A DNA stretch of 64,000 bases from Beta vulgaris subsp. vulgaris (taxonomy: Eukaryota; Streptophyta; Magnoliopsida; Caryophyllales; Amaranthaceae), in contig NC_079206.1 of NCBI RefSeq assembly GCF_026745355.1, forward strand, positions 9,634,031 to 9,698,030. The letters are read 5' to 3'. Shown here piece by piece: positions 58,123 to 64,000 of the stretch. Within the stretch, counting starts at the first letter, position 1; every line of letters begins with the position of its first letter. The notes under the pieces are model-generated. The model was given only the letters and a program-made list of their open reading frames with translations, had not been told where the DNA came from and did not search any database. The position numbers were made by a program, and so were the translations under genes.

Positions 58123-61100
58123 TTAAGTATTTGAGGAGTTATTCATATTTGTTCTCCTCTTACGCTTATTTTTATTCAACAAGCCTTTCGCCCCTAAAGT
58201 TTTCGCTTTTTGGTCCTTGCGCGCTTTTACTCTATCCTCAAAGCCATCATCCAACATCTTCATTACAGCAACCCTTCTTGCCTTCAAAACCTGCGGGATA
58301 CAGAATCATGTGAGAACAAAATAATATACTATTTTGATCAATCTACAAAAGAACATTCCGTCAGTTTAGATTTCACCCTCCCAGCCAGTATATAGGGCCG
58401 TCACACAAACACTCGCACTATCTCCCTGCGTATTCAATGTGATGTGGGGCCTTCAACTTATCTATATCTTTCCATCAATTTTTTTTATTCTTACTACTAT
58501 CTAAACACACACACGAGCAAACAAAGAATCTAAATATTCTACCATTCAACTCTTAATATGTATGCCTAAGGTTAACAGGACGTGTTTTCTGGACAAGGAA
58601 ATACAGTTCAAGGACTTCCAAACATAAACTTCAGGCAATAAGATCTCGCAAAGAAACCAACATGGACACAGCACGCAGATTTAGAAGACCTGCTAAGGAC
58701 AGCAAAATCAACAAAATATTATAGCTACAAAATCTGTGTACTGCGTTTATTCAGACTTAGCTCAGGATAGGTTCCGCCCTTATCATTGTCACCATTGTTT
58801 GTGTGCCATGTCTGAGATAGGGTCTCATAATGCTTATAAAAATCAACTCATGCAAAGAAAGTTCTGAGTTGTTGAGAAACTAGATAAGGGAAAAAAAGCC
58901 GAATCCACTGGATACTCTGAGAAAAATCAAACAAGGATATTATTGACTAACCATGAAACAAACTGTCAACTTGTTTATTACCAGAAGCAACAAGCAGTAT
59001 ATACGTATTCATAATTTGTCATCTTCAATTGTGAATTTTAGCAAAATAACATATTACAATGATAGGGCATTGTTGACAAATTATATATACAAACCACCAT
59101 AAAAGACTATGCAAAATCAGTCATTATTCCACAACATATCTCACAGTAATTATTGTCATAAGGAATACCAAAATTCAGTAATTGTAATCAGAATACCCTG
59201 CTTCAATCTTTTTTTTTTTATAGCACCTTGCTCTAATTTTATTAAACCTTTTACATTATATATCTATATTTATATATGAACAAGGAAAGCACCCGTGGAG
59301 GTTGATATGAATTATGAAGGGTTAGAATGCTTGTGTGGCAATCTTTTTGAAGACCGCCTTCCTCTTAAGATGACTGACCTTTGCAAAAGAACTCTTATAA
59401 TAAGTCTGTAAGTCAAAAGTTAAAATATTTTAGCACTCTCACCTTACTGAGGTCAGCAAGAGCCTCTTTTTCTTTGCATTCAAACTCTTCCATTTTCTTT
59501 CCAAGTTCTGCTTCAATTTCATGTATAAGGTCCACTTCATTCTACAATAAGAAATGAGAAATAAATGTAATGTAAAGCCACCTGAAAAACAACAGTTTCA
59601 GGACTACATAGACATAAAGGTTGATTCTCACCCCTGTGACAAAGCTCACGACAAGCCCCCCTCTACCAGCTCTTGCAGTACGTCCCACACGATGAACATA
59701 GTCAGCAGCACATCTGCAGTGATAACAGTTAAGCATAAACCATAATTATGCTAATCGTTATCTTTGGAAATTTTCTCGCAACCTTGAGGTTAGGAAAAAT
59801 ACTCATAGTAACCTTTTTTTTTTCGAGAGCTAACCCCCAACTTACAGTTCTCTCTCTCAACTGACCTTAGGATTAGGACCTATTCATTTCAACTAACTTT
59901 TACCGAACTGAAATTATTTAGATTTGAGTAATACTGATCAAAACTAGCTTTTGCATTAAAGCTGATTTTAGTTTATCTTTAGTTTATTTTTCTGATACAA
60001 TTAAAACTGATTTTTTACAAAATATTGTTGTTCTAATTAGAAATGAACTTAATGGAAGTGCCTAGCTAACACTTCCGAGTTCCGCCAGTAAGTCAGTGCC
60101 CTACATTGGGAAAGGTTAACCTTATTGACTTACACCATTCCTTTTCTATTCTGCGCCATAAACAGCACGTAGTGATAAAAAAAACTTATATGGACTTGGT
60201 CCACACAGATTAGTGTGAACCTAATGCTAATTCATGTGATTTATGAAAAAAAGGTCACTATATAAAAACTTAGATATAAAAGGTGAGTAAATATAGATTG
60301 TAAAGTTAGATCATGTTAAAATAAAAAGGTTACTACGTCACAAATTGAAAAATTATTGTGATAAACTAATGTAAGAAAAAGTGACTATATTAAAAAAAAC
60401 GGTCACTATAGTAGATAGTAACTGTATAGTGTAACTTAGATTTTCAAAGCCTACTATATGGAAAAAAAAGGTCACTATGTCCACACAAGACTAACTCACA
60501 TAGTGAAGGGTTGGTACAATATTGACTTCTGTCGTCAGGAGTAAGTTTGATTTGGAGAGGGAACTCTAACCTGATGGGGGTTATCTGAGTATTTTGCATA
60601 ACCTTAGGGTTACCTGAGAGCATTTCGCAATTAATTTTTCAGATAATAGAAGTTTTATGACCTTGGTAGATCATAATTTACAACTAGATCCACTGTTGGG
60701 ATATCTAGCCCACGTTCACCAACTCCTGTAGTAAGCAATATAGGAACCTGCCCGGATTTGAAACGGTGTACAGAAGCAAGTCTTGAAGACTGCGGTAGCA
60801 TTGAGTGCAGTTCTACAACTTCCTGATCAACCTCTTCAAGTAACAAAGCCAATAAATGACATGTCCTGTTTGCAAAAGCAGAAATAGATGTCTTACTTTG
60901 AAAATAAATCATATAGTTCCTTATATTGGAATGGACAAACATTTATTTCCAACCAGAACATTAACATGCTTCATGACAGTCCAAATCATTATAGAAAAGC
61001 AGATTCAGCAAATGATGTTCTGAAGTAGACTATAACGGTGCGCAGATCTCTTACGGAAATTCTTTTATCTTGATTCCAATTTAATGCTAAACAAGTACGT

Positions 61101-62231
61101 GCTAATTAAAATTTTAGTTCAAAACCTCATCAATGTGCCTTCCTATTCCCATAAAGGATATCATTGACATGTCAAAGTTGCACATATATCTCTTTCCTTC
61201 AATAAATTCTAAGGGAAACGTGTGGCTTGATTGATACTCTCCAATATTTCATATGGGACAGCAGTTTTAACCATAACAAAAAAATATTCATAGTTCCATT
61301 TGTCATAGATCCAATTTTTCAGATTTTGAGTCCTTGGAATTTGTTCACCCTAGTTGAATCAGAATATCACTGCGGCAGGACTCGGAATATCTACTGTCTT
61401 TCTAGAAAAATGGATACCTCCAGCCAACAAAAAAAAATTTTCAAGATAAATTCTTCGTCTCCACTTGGGCCACTACACCGACTCGAATTCTTGCATTTTA
61501 TCTGAATTGCAGATCTACAACTTATAAGTTGCAGCACGCCAAAAAATACTAAAAAAGTCTGGAGGACTGGCCATAAAAATTTACTTCATCTGATTTGTAA
61601 TTGCACCACTTTCCTTTTCGGGTGTTTCTTTTTTATTTGCACCATTTCCTATTATGGTAAAATTTTTGCGTCAAATTTACCCTCTTACACTCTCTTGATT
61701 TACCCATCTAACCCATTTAATTATCCCACCTATCCATAGTAATTAAGGGCATTTATGTCCATTTTCACACTCTCCTCTTTTCTTGTTTTCAAACCAAATG
61801 GTGCAACTAAAAAACAAACAGAGGAAGTATATGAAAAGTTTTTCAAAATCAATCAATTAGACAGAATAAGAGCAGAGAAGGACACAATCATTCCATCTCA
61901 GTACATACCTGATTTCAGAGACGAATATAATGGCTGAACGTACACCCATGTCTTCAATCTTTGATAAAATATGTAGAAGATAAACATCCTTAACATTTTC
62001 AGCCAGAAGAAGATACTGTTGTCTAAGAGATTCAACGGTCTCAAGGCCTGCATATGCCTCATAGAAGAAGGCCTTTTTAGCAGAAAGCTCATGCAGTGTT
62101 GTTAGGTCTTTGGTCATCGTTGCAGAAAATAATAAAGTTTGCCGTTTCTTAGGCAAGCACTTGAATATAACTCTCAGCTCCTCCTCAAACCCAACATCAA
62201 GAACTCTGTCTGCTTCGTCTAACACAAGAAA
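58123..62231 (-). CDS. DEAD-box RNA helicase, RH36-like, C-terminal 291 aa
   Basis: Minus-strand exons in reading order: 62231-61909, 60865-60662, 59713-59632, 59541-59443 and 58290-58123. Splice sites and phases agree. DEAD-box helicases unwind RNA using ATP; the RH36/SWA3 group acts in nucleolar pre-rRNA processing. Visible motifs are [10 protein letters not shown] (II), SATMT (III), [16 protein letters not shown] (V region), [13 protein letters not shown] (VI) and a Lys-rich tail. The motif V region reads [10 protein letters not shown] where family members usually have a TDVASRGLD-like form. The first exon begins at an acceptor site (AATTGCAG). Motifs Q, I, Ia and Ib, about 200 residues, are not in the remaining 1.8 kb. 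Either the 5' exons lie past the window end or the copy is truncated. Confidence 0.82.
59780..60611. mobile_element. TIR element in a helicase intron
   Basis: The left end AACCTTGAGGTTAGGAAAAA and the inverse of the right end (AACCCTAAGGTTATGCAAAA) agree imperfectly over about 35 bp, with further matches inward. A segment inside (about 60175-60515) has repeated GGTCACTAT phrases and two GTCCACACA sites. It vaguely resembles the element at 12937-13536. No target duplication was confirmed. Confidence 0.55.
61582..61829. mobile_element. Stowaway-like MITE in a helicase intron
   Basis: The body is 61584-61827 flanked by TA. The left end CTTCATCTGATTTGTAATTG and the inverse of the right end (CTTCCTCTGTTTGTTTTTTA) align, and both continue to a shared TTGCACCA. 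It lies 80 bp from the donor of the exon at 61909. Confidence 0.7.
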
Positions 62232-62704
62232 CTGCAATTATAAATTTAGAAGAAGAAAAAGATTCCATAAGTTCGCAGATATGAAGTCTTTTTGTAAGTA
62301 ATAAGAGAAACCATATCATATCACATATGACTATTTACAGAACACTAATCAGTTCCACCAACTCCAACTCGTATATCATGGAACATACAAACAAATTAGA
62401 CAATTATGGGCAAACCTCAATCAGTAGAACTCCTGAATATGTGTTACCCTACTTACAGTAGTACATTAAAATTCAAAGCACGTAGAAGCTATGGAGTTCA
62501 GTAATTGAAGGACAAATGGAAATACACAGCTGTTGTATTTTCTTAAACATAATCACAGAACTTTTAAGCATTGAACATTGCAGCTTTATCTGCCAGAGAT
62601 TTACTAAAGCACACAGAAATCGTAAAATACAGAGATGATCTTATACACGTTGAGAGAAATTGACATAAATGATGCCAAAAGGTATTAATATAAATTCTCA
62701 GGGT

Positions 62705-63181
62705 TTACAATCTGAGCACAGCCAGAATAACAAGCGCAATTCCTAAATCCTGGCCAAGTTCATCAATGACCTGAATATTCACATGTGAACTCTCATAAAC
62801 TCCTCAACACAGCCAGAGGAGTATACAGCAAATCACATTTGGTTTTCGAAAATGGTTGAATCAGCTATAGAATTCCACATATATGTTGGAAGGTGATCCT
62901 CTTTATGTCATACATGCAAATAAGTTTGAAGCAAGAAAGGAACAGGGCAGAAAGGATCTTTAGATAAAATTCTAAAATACTCTTTATGATAGCAGTTTAG
63001 TATAGAGCAGGACATGTAATAAGACTCACTTAAGCCACTACATCGACTTCCCCTTCGGAATACTCATAGTTGATTAGCATTGCCTTTCCTGGCTGGAAAG
63101 GCTGGATGACCTCATCCATTCTTAATTCAGCTTCGCAGGTAACGATTCTATTCTTATACGACAACCCACAGCTAAATTGGC
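62705..63181 (-). CDS. Two C-terminal exons of an unrecognised protein
   Basis: Minus-strand exons 63181-63042 and 62770-62705. The first follows a TTTATAG acceptor and reads 46 codons, including RIVTCEAELRMDEVIQPFQ and KAMLINYEY. A GT donor then joins in phase to a 22-codon exon reading VIDELGQDLGIALVILAVLR and ending at TAA (62707-62705). The last residues are hydrophobic, possibly a C-terminal membrane segment. The 5' part lies upstream or outside the window. I do not recognise the family. It sits on the same strand as the helicase, upstream of its first visible exon. Confidence 0.45.
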
Positions 63182-64000
63182 CTATAAACAAAGAGGTCAA
63201 TAACTGCAGTGGGCTTTAAATCTTTAGAAAGGAGAACCAAAAGAGTACAAAAGAACCAGCTTAGTCCAAGAGAAGCTGTAAGAAAGCCACTCGCAAAGAA
63301 GGTTACTCGCGATTGAGTTTTTTAAAAGATTAGAGCAAGTTGGACAGACACATGGTAGGTAATGCATCACTCTTAGGCAAGGTAAAGTTACCTTAAACAA
63401 GAACTTCCTTGCTATTGTGATTATGACTCATTCAAGAAAAGTCATTGAGATTATACATCCTTCCAAGATGAGCATTTCTCTAAGTGGAAGCCTGAGATGA
63501 ATGGATTCCTTTAGAAGGTTATCTCGATATAAGGAGCTCGATAAGAAACGACATTGTTACAATCTTGATGCATAGCTCCATAACAATGCAACAAAGGCAG
63601 GTTTCATGAATTATTATTTAAAAGAGTAAAATCTCTTGAATGAAAAGTTGTACAGCCACAGCGCAAAAGCATTCCTCTAAGGCTCTTATTTTAATACAAG
63701 AAAAGGGCATGCCTTTCACCACTAGAGTTATTTTTAAACATTATTTTAAAAGGTATCCTGGAATATCCCATAAAGGGGAACTAAAAAGAGACCCCTCCAC
63801 TCCATAAAATCTCACATGCTGATAGCTTCTAACATTGCAATCAGCTACATAACCTGAAGAATAGATAGGCATGCCAAGGCGTAAGGACGTTCATATCTTA
63901 TTCATTCCAAAGCTCACGTAACTCCTGAAAATATATCAAAATTGATGGTGAAGAGGCCCATGATCAACAATTTACTCCGAAACTACATAGCTACCTCACA
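63182..64000. other. Window end, nothing recognised
   Basis: No helicase motif I or Q exon and no other clear exon was seen on either strand. It may be intron or intergenic DNA. Confidence 0.35.

Noticed and set aside
1..64000. Functional tRNA or rRNA genes
   Set aside because: Several A-box/B-box pairs were examined. None folds into a complete tRNA by eye, and the best one (51141-51270) is a SINE with a target duplication.

Overview
This is plant nuclear DNA, most likely from a dicot. The host genes have GT-AG introns and encode plant families: a plastid D27-like isomerase, a GH9 class B cellulase, a GDSL esterase and an RH36-like DEAD-box helicase. They lie in AT-rich intergenic DNA packed with plant transposon types. 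No bacterial operon, phage or CRISPR is present, and I saw no tRNA or rRNA gene. I did not identify the species.

Layout. 1-1672 is unassigned flank. 1673-12587 is a Ty1-copia element with matching 183-bp LTRs and a 5-bp target duplication. A near full-length L1-type LINE (5878-12322, minus strand, 11-bp duplication) sits inside its RNase H region. 12.9-23 kb is intergenic and holds small DNA transposons: an element with internal tandem repeats, a hAT, a PIF/Harbinger-like element, a Mutator-like element with palindromes, and a Helitron inserted in a Mutator-like MITE. 23272-27571 is a 4.3-kb non-coding hAT-like element with a fourfold internal repeat. 27.77-29.0 kb is a decayed LINE 3' end.

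30006-33308 is an intact five-exon GDSL esterase/lipase gene with MITEs in introns 1 and 4. 34.8-38.3 kb holds a Stowaway element, a MITE flanked by TA repeats, and a three-level nest (Stowaway, then Helitron, then CACTA). 42746-44806 is an intact six-exon D27-like gene. 45.66-48.84 kb holds a TRIM, an old LINE fragment and a 5'-truncated LINE with a 17-bp duplication. 49.3-52.6 kb holds a hAT nested in a Tourist-like MITE, a SINE and another hAT. 53103-55588 is an intact seven-exon GH9 endoglucanase gene with a visible TATA box. 58123-62231 (minus) is the C-terminal half of an RH36-like helicase. 62705-63181 (minus) has two unrecognised exons where the helicase's 5' exons would be expected.

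The host genes show no functional linkage: plastid carotenoid chemistry, wall glucan hydrolysis, lipid/ester hydrolysis and ribosome biogenesis. I found no convincing new biological system. The most interesting signals are the palindrome arrays in two unrelated DNA transposons, the order of nested insertions (each level supported by target duplications or exact termini), and the split structure of the helicase locus. Splice sites and exon totals were worked out by hand: 377, 268 and 496 aa for the three complete genes.
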